Made by a program: the position numbers and the translations under genes
In this document: positions 54,381 to 63,500 of the stretch, one piece after another
How positions within the stretch are numbered: the stretch's first letter is position 1
Layout of the letters: each line of letters begins with the position of its first letter
Origin: Solwaraspora sp. WMMD406
GTDB lineage: Bacteria > Actinomycetota > Actinomycetes > Mycobacteriales > Micromonosporaceae
Reading direction: 5' to 3'
DNA length: 64,000 bases
Assembly: GCF_029626025.1 (NCBI RefSeq)
Contig: NZ_JARUBF010000001.1
Span: 248,001 to 312,000 of the forward strand
The notes under the pieces: generated by a model
Told to the model about the DNA's origin: nothing
Databases searched by the model: none
Seen by the model: only the letters and a program-made list of their open reading frames with translations

Positions 54381-55754
54381 ATGCCAACCGGATGTCACGG
54401 TCGGCTGGCCGCTGTACGGGCGGTGCTGTCGATCGCGTTGTTCACCGTCGCCGGCACCACCATGGCGCTGGCCGCCCCCGGCACCGCGCTGGCCGGCACC
54501 GCGCTGGCCGGCACCGCGCTGGCCGGCACCGCGCTGGCCGCCCCCGGTTCCTGCCGGTCACCGGTCGATCCGGGCCAGCCGATCCCCCAGCTCCCCTGGC
54601 ACCAGCGGTGGCTCAACGCGGAACGGGTATGGCCGTTCAGCACCGGCGCCGGGGTACGGGTAGCGGTCGTCGACTCCGGAGTCGACGACGACCATCCGCA
54701 GCTCGCCGGGCAGGTGGCGACCGGTTTCGACGCGCTCGGCGACGAGCCGGGCGGCAATGTCGACTGTGTGTCCCACGGCACGGCGGTGGCCAGTGTCATC
54801 GCCGCCCGGCCGGTGGACGGCATCGGCTTCCACGGGCTGGCCCCGGACGTGGAGATCCTGCCGGTACGGGTCAGCGAACGGGTCAGCCAGCAGTCCGGCG
54901 ACGACAGCCGCGACGGCGGTCCGACCGTGACCGCCGCCCGGTTCGCCCAGGCGATCCGCTGGGCGGTCGACAACGACGCCGACGTGATCAACATGTCGGT
55001 CACCCAGTACCTGCCGGACTCGCGGGTACGGGACGCGATCACGTACGCCCTCGCCGAGGACGTCGTGGTGGTCGCCGCCGCCGGTAACCTGCACCAGTCC
55101 GGGGAGCGCCCCGACCCGCCACCGTTCCCGGCCGCGTACGACGGGGTGCTCGGCGTGGGCGCGATCGACCAGCAGGGACTGCGGGTGGACAACTCCCAGA
55201 TCGGCCCGTACGTCGACCTCGTCGCTCCGGGTGGTGCCGTGGTGGCCGCCACCCGACGGTCCGGGCACGACGTCTGGAGCGGGACCAGTTTCGCCACGCC
55301 GATGGTGGCCGCGACCGCGGCGCTGGTCCGAGCCGCCCAGCCGGAACTGACCGCGGCCGAGGTGGTGCATCGAATTCTCGCCACGGTGGATCCGGCCGCT
55401 GGCGCGCCGGAGGCGGGCTACGGGATCGGCGTGGTCAACCCATACCGGGCGGTGACGGAACGGCTCACGGGGCAGCCGCCGGTGGCGATCGCCCCGATGC
55501 CGGACATACCGCAGGATCCGGCGGCGATCGCCCGAGCGGAGCACTGGTCGCGGCTGAGTCAGCTGGCGGTCGGTGGCGCGGCGGGCATGGCGGGCGTCGT
55601 GGCCGTGGTGACGGTGGCGGTCCTGATGTTGCCGCGTGGTCGGCGGCGTCGGTGGCGGTCGACGCGGCACGTGCCGGCACCGGTGGCCGCTGTGGACGTC
55701 GACGAGCCCGACGAGGCGTTCTTCCGGGTCCCGGGTCCACCCCGACCAGACTGA
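54381..55754 (+). CDS. mycP: mycosin, T7SS membrane-anchored subtilisin-like serine protease
   Basis: 457 residues; AAGGAGGT precedes ATG 54381. Signal peptide, then a subtilase domain with catalytic Asp98 (VVDSG), His132 (SHGTAVASV), oxyanion Asn236 (AAAGN) and Ser303 (GTSFATPM). A Pro-rich linker leads to a C-terminal membrane helix (GGAAGMAGVVAVVTVAVLML) and a basic tail, the standard mycosin topology. MycP stabilises the ESX complex from the periplasmic side. The signal peptide contains four tandem copies of a five-residue repeat (ALAGT), unusual for the family. Confidence 0.95.
   Translation: MPTGCHGRLAAVRAVLSIALFTVAGTTMALAAPGTALAGTALAGTALAGTALAAPGSCRSPVDPGQPIPQLPWHQRWLNAERVWPFSTGAGVRVAVVDSGVDDDHPQLAGQVATGFDALGDEPGGNVDCVSHGTAVASVIAARPVDGIGFHGLAPDVEILPVRVSERVSQQSGDDSRDGGPTVTAARFAQAIRWAVDNDADVINMSVTQYLPDSRVRDAITYALAEDVVVVAAAGNLHQSGERPDPPPFPAAYDGVLGVGAIDQQGLRVDNSQIGPYVDLVAPGGAVVAATRRSGHDVWSGTSFATPMVAATAALVRAAQPELTAAEVVHRILATVDPAAGAPEAGYGIGVVNPYRAVTERLTGQPPVAIAPMPDIPQDPAAIARAEHWSRLSQLAVGGAAGMAGVVAVVTVAVLMLPRGRRRRWRSTRHVPAPVAAVDVDEPDEAFFRVPGPPRPD
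54480..54539. repeat. 15-base tandem repeat, four identical copies, within mycP signal peptide
   Basis: Unit GGCACCGCGCTGGCC from 54480, coding for GTALA. All copies are identical, suggesting a recent slippage expansion that lengthens the signal peptide hydrophobic or cleavage region. Confidence 0.9.
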
Positions 55755-55839
55755 CCGACGCTGACGGCCACGACCGACCCGTACGCGCGCCGGCCGCCGA
55801 CCGCCGACCGCCCCTTACGGGCGCCGACCGACCCCCGCG

Positions 55840-56124
55840 TTACTCGAACTTGGTGCGGTTAGCGGCCTCGCGCGCCTGCATCCGGATCGCGGACTCGCGC
55901 AGCGCGTTCTCGATCCGGCCGAGCAGGTCCTTGAGGCTGTCCGCCGCCGCCTCCCATTCGGTCTGCCGGCGCAGGTACGCCTCCTGGGCGTCGCCTTCCC
56001 ACGTCGCGACCAGTGGCTGGATTCCGGTCTTGAGGTTGTCCAGCTCGGCCACCATGTTGCCGGAGGCGTTCTTGCAGTTGTCGGCCGCGCCGTTGAGCGC
56101 GGCGAAGTTGTACCTGATCTCCAT
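55840..56124 (-). CDS. WXG100-family secreted protein (EsxA/EsxB-like)
   Basis: 94 residues. Two helices joined at the WEG turn (VATWEGDAQEAYLRRQTEWE), with N-terminal NFAALNGAADNCKNASGNMV. Length is typical. It lacks a clear YxxxD/E tail, which is often carried by the partner. It lies 20 bases downstream of another WXG100 gene, and the two probably form the secreted heterodimer of this ESX system. Confidence 0.93.
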   Translation of the reverse strand: MEIRYNFAALNGAADNCKNASGNMVAELDNLKTGIQPLVATWEGDAQEAYLRRQTEWEAAADSLKDLLGRIENALRESAIRMQAREAANRTKFE

Positions 56125-56143
56125 GTCGTCTCTCCGGTCCGGC

Positions 56144-56476
56144 TCAGAGCTTCAGGGCTGCGGTGATCTGACCGGCGCTGGCGCCGGCGGAGTCCATCTC
56201 GGACCTGGTTTCCTCGTCGCTGACCTCGTAGTCCTTACCGGCCGACCCGACCGCTTCGGCGATCGACCGCAGCGCCACGTTCAGCCGGGCCATGTCCTGG
56301 TCGAACCGGTCCCGGACCTGCTGGAACGACCCGGCGCCGGCGCCTTTCCACTGGTCGTAGAGCGGGGCCAACTGGTCCATCAGCCGGTTCAGGTTGCCGG
56401 TCAGCCGGTCCGCGACGCCGTCGACGTCCTTCTCGGTCTTCACCATGAGGCCGGTGTCGGTGTTCATTCCCGCCAT
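56144..56476 (-). CDS. WXG100-family secreted protein (Esx partner)
   Basis: 110 residues from ATG 56476 (ATG 56467 is also possible). LAPLYDQWKGAGAGSFQQVR contains the W-x-G turn, and the tail YEVSDEETRSEMDS is acidic. First of two tandem esx genes. The frame is open to 56548 without a proper start. Confidence 0.9.
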   Translation of the reverse strand: MAGMNTDTGLMVKTEKDVDGVADRLTGNLNRLMDQLAPLYDQWKGAGAGSFQQVRDRFDQDMARLNVALRSIAEAVGSAGKDYEVSDEETRSEMDSAGASAGQITAALKL

Positions 56477-56687
56477 GGTCGATGTCACCCCGTTCCGCGT
56501 CGATGTCGCCCCACCCTGCCCGGGGCGCTGCGTACGGTGCGCCCGCACCGTCTGTCAAGACAGACGGTAACGGGTGCTGTCCAACCACGCCAGGCCCGTC
56601 GACTGTGGTGGCCGCTGACGATCATCGACGTCCGCCGCACAGCCGGGGCGCACTGTCCGGCGACGCCCGCCGCGCGGCCGGGGCGTG

Positions 56688-58106
56688 CTAGCCCGCGACG
56701 CTTCGTTTGGCCGCCACCGGGTCCAGGGCGGGACCGCTCGGTAGCCGGACCACCAGACCGGCTGGCAGGGCGACCACCTCGACGTCGCCGTACCCGAGCA
56801 TCGTCGGCACCGCCGCCGACGCCAGCGGATACCGGTAGCCCTGGTCGGTGACCAGGTGCAACACCCCGGTCGGCGCGTCCGGCGACGGCATCGCCTCGAC
56901 CAGGGCACCGTACCCGGGTTCGATGACGACCCGGTCGGCCAGCGGCACCCCCTGCGGGGTCGCCTCGGCGGTACGCACCGGGTCGCGTACCGGGTCGACC
57001 TGAGCGTCGAGCAGCACCGTCGGCTCGGGCTGGCCGGGTGCGTACCCGGCGCAGACGGCGGGCTGGGCGTCGGCCAGCCGGGCGATCTCCGGCCGACGCT
57101 CCGGCGGCTGCGGGCCGCCGGTGCTCGGCGGTGCTTTGGGGGCGGAGACCGCCGCGTCCGCGTCCAGCCCGATCGCGCGGGGACGGCCGTCGCGGTACGC
57201 CTGACGGGTGGCCGGATCGGCTAGCAGCACCTCGGCCGTCAACTGGGACAGCGGGGTCAGCCAGGTCCGTTCCACCAGGTAGTACTGGCGGCTACCGGCC
57301 TGGCTCTCCACCACGTGGACCTGTCCGACGAGTGCGTCCGGCAACGCCCCGGAGGGCTCTCCCCGACCGGCCACCGGGCGGGCTCCGATCGGTTCTCCCG
57401 CCGGCAGGGCGTTCAGCCAGGCACCGCCGACGTCGACCACCGGCTCCGACCGCAGTGTGAGTCCCTCCAGGACGATCGCCTCGTCGGTGATCTCGTGCCG
57501 GTGGTCACGCCAGATCAGATACAGCCCCGCTGTGCCGACGTCGCGTACGAGCAGCGCGGTGTCGCCCGGGTCGCGGCCGCCGGCGGGTGGCCGGCCCACG
57601 GTCAGCACCGTCGTGGTGACCGGGTCCCCCGCCTCGTCCCGGGCCAGCTGGGAACAGAGGGTCCACCCGCCGTCGAGCATCCGGTCCGGGTCCGGCAGCG
57701 CGTCGGGTGCGTTCGGGATGCCGATGCTCGGGCCACGTGCCGCGCCGACCAACGAGTTACGGGAAACGCTGCGGGTGGGTACGGGTGCCTCCATCGCCAG
57801 CAGCGCCGAGGCGTAGTTGAGCACCGGGTGCAGCCGCCCGTCGCGGAACAGGTAGCGGGTGCCGGTCTCCTTCTCCAGGATCACCGTGTCGCCGTCTCGC
57901 CACGAGGTGGCGCCACCGGGGACGATGAAACCGAACACCCCGACCGCGCCGAGGCAGAGCACGGCGACCATCATGCCGGCGAGCCCGGCCCCGCCGAGCC
58001 GGCGAAACGGTGCGACGGCCGGGTCGGGGTCCCTTGCCACCAGCGCGGAGGTCATCCGTTGGACGAGGAACTGGTACGACTGGACCTGGTCGCGCCGCGA
58101 CGGCAT
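56688..58106 (-). CDS. eccB: T7SS core component EccB
   Basis: 472 residues. The N-terminal MPSRRDQVQSYQFLVQRMTS is the EccB hallmark, followed by one membrane helix at about 41-62 (GLAGMMVAVLCLGAVGVFGF). The periplasmic part carries the R1-R4 repeat pattern (WRDGDTVILEKETGTRYLF; VPTRSVSRNSLVGAARGPSI; and the final LASAAVPTMLGYGDVEVVAL). It builds the membrane complex with EccC, EccD and normally EccE. GGAGAGAGAGG precedes ATG 58106. Confidence 0.96.
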   Translation of the reverse strand: MPSRRDQVQSYQFLVQRMTSALVARDPDPAVAPFRRLGGAGLAGMMVAVLCLGAVGVFGFIVPGGATSWRDGDTVILEKETGTRYLFRDGRLHPVLNYASALLAMEAPVPTRSVSRNSLVGAARGPSIGIPNAPDALPDPDRMLDGGWTLCSQLARDEAGDPVTTTVLTVGRPPAGGRDPGDTALLVRDVGTAGLYLIWRDHRHEITDEAIVLEGLTLRSEPVVDVGGAWLNALPAGEPIGARPVAGRGEPSGALPDALVGQVHVVESQAGSRQYYLVERTWLTPLSQLTAEVLLADPATRQAYRDGRPRAIGLDADAAVSAPKAPPSTGGPQPPERRPEIARLADAQPAVCAGYAPGQPEPTVLLDAQVDPVRDPVRTAEATPQGVPLADRVVIEPGYGALVEAMPSPDAPTGVLHLVTDQGYRYPLASAAVPTMLGYGDVEVVALPAGLVVRLPSGPALDPVAAKRSVAG

Positions 58107-58211
58107 GACAGCCTCTCTCTCCGGTACGGCCCGTACGTGCGCCGCACACGGCCTTGCCGCCTACGATAGGCACCGAGGACACGGCGGCGGCCGGGGACAC
58201 GGCGAGGAGCG

Positions 58212-58961
58212 ATGATGATCAGCCGAGCCGAGGCGTTGGCGCGGGCCCGTCGATGGGCGGCGCAGGACCGGCCCGGCGCGGAGCCGGAGGTCGGGCTGCA
58301 CGAGTTCGACGACGGGTACGTGGCCTGGCGGGTCGAACCGGTCCCGCCTGATCCGCAGGTTCCGGTGGCGACCGGGCAGCCACGGGTGGTCATCGATCGG
58401 CAGACCGGCGAACTGTCGGTCTGGCCGTCGCTGCCGGCGCCGGTGATCGCCGCGCGCTACCGGGCGGAGCACGACGCGCGGCAGGCGGCCGTCGGGCGGT
58501 TCGCGCCGGAGGTACGGCACGTGTTGCAGCAGGCGGGCTGGTTTCCGGGTCGGGACGTGTCCGCTTCGGTGGACCGGTGGCTGGCCTCGTTCGCCGACGA
58601 GTTGGCGGGGCTGAGCGTGTTTCCGGCCGCCCGGTCGGCGATGGTCGAGTTCGGTGGCCTGACCGTGCCCCAGTTCGGCCTGCACGGTGAGCCGGGGGGC
58701 GGGTTCACCAGCTATCTGCACCCCACCGGAGGCGGCGTGGTCACCGACGCCGCCCGGGTCTTCGCCGAGGAGTACGACGATCCGGTGTTCCCGATCGGCA
58801 ACCACGCCGACGGTCCGTCCGAGCTGGTCATGGACGCGCAGGGGCGGGTGTTCCTGCTGCACTGGGCGGAGGAGTTCTTCGTCGCCGCCGGCATCGACGC
58901 CGCCCTCACCGCGCTGATCCGGGGCGACGACCTGGTCGCGGCCAGCGAACGGACCTGGTGA
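58212..58961 (+). CDS. Imm35-like/SUKH-3 two-domain immunity protein
   Basis: 249 residues; GAGGAGCG precedes ATG 58212. The N-terminal 90 residues (AEALARARRWAAQDRP, LHEFDDGYVAWRVEP, RVVIDRQTGELSVWPSLPAP) match the small immunity genes of the toxin array. The rest is SUKH-3: AGWFPGRDVSASVDRWLASF, SAMVEFGGLTVPQFG, DPVFPIGNHADGPSELVMDA and FFVAAGIDAALTALIRG. It sits between eccB and eccD on the opposite strand, an unexpected place for an immunity gene, and may protect against a toxin exported by this same system. Confidence 0.82.
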   Translation: MMISRAEALARARRWAAQDRPGAEPEVGLHEFDDGYVAWRVEPVPPDPQVPVATGQPRVVIDRQTGELSVWPSLPAPVIAARYRAEHDARQAAVGRFAPEVRHVLQQAGWFPGRDVSASVDRWLASFADELAGLSVFPAARSAMVEFGGLTVPQFGLHGEPGGGFTSYLHPTGGGVVTDAARVFAEEYDDPVFPIGNHADGPSELVMDAQGRVFLLHWAEEFFVAAGIDAALTALIRGDDLVAASERTW

Positions 58962-59016
58962 GCGGCCGACGAACGCACCTGGTGAACCGCCAGCGAGCGC
59001 ACCAGCTGGTGAACGG

Positions 59017-60405
59017 TCAGCCGCCCATCGCCCGCATGAAACCGAACAGGCCGAGCACCGCGCAGGCGAGGGGGACGACCGCGAGCTGCGCCACGATGTC
59101 GAGTCCGTCGCCGAACCGGGCCAGCCGGGGCGACGGTGCCCGTCGGCTGTAGATCACGCCGGCACCGACGACGAGCCCGGCGACCAGCAGCGCCGCCGGC
59201 AGCAGCAGGGCCACCCGGATCACCACGGCGGCGTCGCCGGCTGCGCCGAGCAGCAGCACCGCGAGCCCGACCAGGCCGGCACCCAGCAGCGGCAGCCGGT
59301 AGCGGACGGTCGGCACCAGCCGGGCCCGCAGCAGGTACGCGGCGGTGACGACCCCGGCGAGCAGCAGCGCGCCGACCGTACCGGAGTGGACCAGGACGGC
59401 GACGGCGACGGCCGTCACCACGGCCGCGCCGAACAGCAGTCCGGTGAGGATCTCGTCGGCGCGGGCGGTGGCCTGGTAGATCGTGTCACGGCTCGGCTGC
59501 GGATCGTCCCGCAGCAGATCCTCCGGGGTGCGCGGCAGCGTCGGCATCGGCATCTTGCCCAGCCGTACGGCGAGCAGCGGCATCGCCGGCAGCAGCAGCG
59601 TGGTCAGCCCGACGACCACGGCGGCGGACCCGGCCGGGTCGAACGGGCCGAGCGCGCCGAGCGCCGCGACCGCGCCGCCGAGGCCGACGGTGACCGCCGC
59701 GACGAAGACCCGGCTGGCGTCGCCGACGCCGATCAGACCGACCACCCCGGCCAGAACCAGGATCATCGCGCCGAGCAGCAGGTGGGGTGCGCCCATGGTG
59801 GCGAGCCGTTCACCGGCACCGAGGATCAGGGCGCCGCCGGCGAACGCGTACGGCAGCGCGATCGCGGCGAGCACCGCGCCACCCAGGGAGTCGGCCATCG
59901 CCCGGGACATCAGCACCCCGGCGGCGAGCAGCACGGTGGCGGTGGCGAGGGCGGCGGCTCCACTGAGCCAGCCGGGTTCGGCGGCGGTGACCAGGACCGC
60001 CAGGCCCAACAGCAGCAGCGCCCCGGCGGTGAGCAGGCCGGTCAGCCGGGTGGCGGCCGGTGTCCACGGCAGCCCGCGCCGGCGGGCCCCGGCGGCGACC
60101 GCTTCCATCAGGTCGTCGTACGCCGGTTCGGGCCATTCGGTGCGGGCCGGGACCAGGTGCAGCGTCTCGCCGTCGCGTACCTGCTGGGCGGCGAGGGTAC
60201 GGGTGATGTCCAGGCTGGAACCGTCGGTGCGGCGCAGCGCCCAGCCGCCGTGCGCGATGCCGTCGGTGGGTTCGGCGTCGACGTGCCGCAGCACCGCCGG
60301 CAGCAGGCTGACCAGCGGAAGGTGTTCCGGTAGGGCGAGGTCCAGCCGTCGGTTGGCCGTCACGACGGCGATCCGGGCGAGTCCTGTTCCGGCCTGGGTG
60401 ACCAC
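59017..60405 (-). CDS. eccD: T7SS core membrane component EccD
   Basis: 462 residues from GTG 60405, chosen because GAGGAG lies six bases upstream. A ubiquitin-like N-terminal domain (ARIAVVTANRRLDLALPEHL; GWALRRTDGSSLDITRTL) is followed by about eleven hydrophobic helices (for example AATRLTGLLTAGALLLLGLA; VAVAVLVHSGTVGALLLAGV). EccD forms the dimeric membrane vestibule of the ESX complex. It is divergent from eccC; the 154 bases between should hold both promoters. Confidence 0.95.
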   Translation of the reverse strand: MVTQAGTGLARIAVVTANRRLDLALPEHLPLVSLLPAVLRHVDAEPTDGIAHGGWALRRTDGSSLDITRTLAAQQVRDGETLHLVPARTEWPEPAYDDLMEAVAAGARRRGLPWTPAATRLTGLLTAGALLLLGLAVLVTAAEPGWLSGAAALATATVLLAAGVLMSRAMADSLGGAVLAAIALPYAFAGGALILGAGERLATMGAPHLLLGAMILVLAGVVGLIGVGDASRVFVAAVTVGLGGAVAALGALGPFDPAGSAAVVVGLTTLLLPAMPLLAVRLGKMPMPTLPRTPEDLLRDDPQPSRDTIYQATARADEILTGLLFGAAVVTAVAVAVLVHSGTVGALLLAGVVTAAYLLRARLVPTVRYRLPLLGAGLVGLAVLLLGAAGDAAVVIRVALLLPAALLVAGLVVGAGVIYSRRAPSPRLARFGDGLDIVAQLAVVPLACAVLGLFGFMRAMGG

Positions 60406-60559
60406 TGCTGACTCCTCGGTACGAGGAACGGGCCAGATGCCCGAGGCTGCCATGACGGGTGAAGGCTACCTACCATGTGCCGGTGTCGCCGGTTGCGGTC
60501 GTCGCCCGTGACGGAGCGAGGCGGTGTCGGACCGCGGCGGGGTCGGGAAGGATCGATTC

Positions 60560-63500
60560 GTGGGCACGGTGGTGGTGAAGCGCCCGGCGCGGCAGCCGGA
60601 GCCGGAGTATCCGTCCGGCGAGGTGCTGCTCGACGCGCCGCCGGAGTTGCCGGCGCCCACCGGCCGGTCGTGGGGTCAGCTGATGATGCTGCTGCCGATG
60701 TTGGCGGGTTCGGTGGCGATGGCGCTGATGTTCGCCGGTCGGGGTGGTTCGACCTTGAGTTACGTCACCGGTGGCCTGTTCGGACTGTCGGCGATCGGGA
60801 TGCTCGCCTCCCAGTTGACCAACCAGGCGGGTGGGCCGAGCAAGCAGGAAATGCTGCAGCGCCGCCGGGAGTACCTGACCCATCTGTCGCGGCAGCGGCA
60901 GCGGGTGCTGCGGACGGTGGAGCGGCAGCGGATGGCCGCCACCTACCGTCACCCGGAACCGGACGCGCTGTGGTCGATTCCCGTCGGGCCCCGGTTGTGG
61001 GAACGGCGGCGGGGGGACGCGGATTTCGCGACGGTCCGGGTCGGTCTCGGCGAGCAGGAGTTGGCGACTCCGCTGGTGCCGCCGCCGGGGACGACCTTGG
61101 AGAAGTTGGAGCCGATGTGCGCTCTGGCGTTGCGTCGGTTCCTGACCACGTACGCGCGGGTGCCGGATCTGCCGGTGACGATGGCGTTGAACGGGTTCGC
61201 CCGGGTGCATCTGCGCGGTGACGCCGCTGCCGCCCGGGGGTTGGCGCGGGCGATCGTCGCCCAGGCGACCGCGTTCCACGCCCCCGACGACCTGCTGGTG
61301 GTGGCGTGTGTGGCGGCGGACCGGCGAGCCGACTGGGAGTGGCTGAAGTGGCTGCCGCACGCGCTGCATCCGACCCGGACGGACGCGCTGGGGGCGTTGC
61401 GGCTGGTCGCGCCGAAGGTGAGCGGTCTGGAGGCGATGCTCGACGACGTGGTGGCCAACCGGCCGCGGTTCAACCTCTCCGGGTCGGATCCGCAGGGGGT
61501 CGCCGGTCCGCATCTGCTGGTGCTGCTCGACGGTGGCGACCCGGCCGGGTCGGATCATCTGATGACCGACGGCGGGGTGGAAGGGGTGACGATCCTGGAT
61601 CTGTCGCAGCCGCCGCCTCGGATCCTGGACCGGTCGCGGCTGGTGCTGGAGGTGGCGGCGGACGCGACGATGCACAGCGTCACGGTGGACGGGCGGGCGG
61701 CCATCGGCCGGGCGGACACGGTCGCGGTGTGTACGGTCGAGGCGTTGGCGATGCAGATGGCGCCGCTGCGGCTGTCCGCCGCGTCCCGGGGCGAGAAGGC
61801 GCTCAGTGTCGAACTCGGCCTTGCGGATCTGCTGGGGCTGGGTGACCCGTACGAGTTCGACGTGGAGCGGGCGTGGACGCCGCGCCCGAACCGCAACCGG
61901 TTGCGGGTGCCGTTGGGGCTCACGCCGGACGGCGAGCCGGTGGACCTGGACCTGAAGGAGTCGGCGCAGGACGGCATGGGGCCGCACGGCCTGCTGATCG
62001 GGGCGACCGGTTCGGGTAAATCGGAGTTGCTGCGGACGCTGGTGTTGGCGCTCGCCGCCACCCACCCGTCGGAGACGTTGAACTTCGTCCTGATCGACTT
62101 CAAGGGTGGCGCGACGTTCACCCGGCTCGACAAGTTGCCGCACACCAGCGCGGTGATCACGAACCTCTCCGACGAACTTCCGCTGGTCGACCGGATGACC
62201 GACGCGATCAACGGCGAGCTGGTACGGCGGCAGGAGCTGCTGCGCGCGGCCGGCAACTACGCCTCGCAGCGCGACTACGAGAAGGCGCGGGCGGCGGGTG
62301 CGCCGCTGGAGCCACTGCCCGCCCTGTTGATCATCTGTGACGAGTTCTCCGAACTGCTCACCGCCAAACCCGACTTCATCGACATGTTCGTCCAGATCGG
62401 ACGGGTCGGCCGGTCACTCAGCGTCCATCTGCTGCTGGCCTCCCAGCGGCTGGAGGAGGGCCGGCTGCGTGGGCTGGACACCCACCTGTCGTACCGGATC
62501 GGGTTGCGGACCTTCTCGGCGATGGAGAGCCGGGTCGTGCTCGGCGCCACCGACGCGTACGAACTGCCCCGCTCACCCGGGCACGGCTACCTGCGCTTCG
62601 GCACCGAACCACTGGTCCGGTTCCGGGCCGCGTACGTCTCGGGAACGTACCGCAGCAAGACCGCCGAGGCGGTCGCCGCCGGCGACGGCGACGAACGGGT
62701 GCAGGAGTACACCACCGGGTACGTCGCCGCGCGGCTGCCCCGGACCCCCACCCCGGTGGTCGAGGAGGAGTCCCCGGACGTGGTCGGCGAAAGCCTGCTG
62801 GACATCCTGGTCGCCCGGCTCACCGGCCGGGGTCGACCGGCCCACCAGGTGTGGTTGCCGCCGCTGGGCGAGCCGATGACCCTCGACCAGTTGCTCTCCC
62901 CGCTGGCCGCCGACCCGCAGCGCGGCGTCACCGCCGCCGACCCGGCCGTACAGGGCGCGCTGCGGGCGGCGGTCGGCATCGTCGACAAACCGTTCGAGCA
63001 GCGCCGGGACGTGCTGTGGCTGGACCTGGCCGGATCCGCCGGCCACACCATCGTCGTCGGCGGCCCGCAGAGCGGCCGGAGCACCCTGTTGCGGACGATG
63101 GTGGCGTCCCTGGCGCTCACCCACACCCCCCGTGAGATCCAGGTCTACTGCCTGGATCTGGGCAGCGGTGCGCTCGCCGCGCTGCGCGACCTGCCCCACG
63201 TCGGCGGCATCGCCACCCGGCTCGACACCGGGCAGGTCCGGCGCACCATCGCCGAACTGCAGCTGCTGATGACGCAGCGGGAGCGGCGGTTCGCCGAGCG
63301 GGGCATCGACTCGATGGCCACCTACCGGCGGGAACGCGGGCACGGCGGCCACACCGACGACCCGTTCGGCGACGTGTTCCTGGTGATCGACAACTGGGCG
63401 ACGATCCGGTCCGAGTTCGAGGACCTGGAGCCGGCGATCAACGACATCGCCAACCGGGGCCTGTCCTTCGGTGTCCACCTGGCGGTCACCGCCGCCCGCT

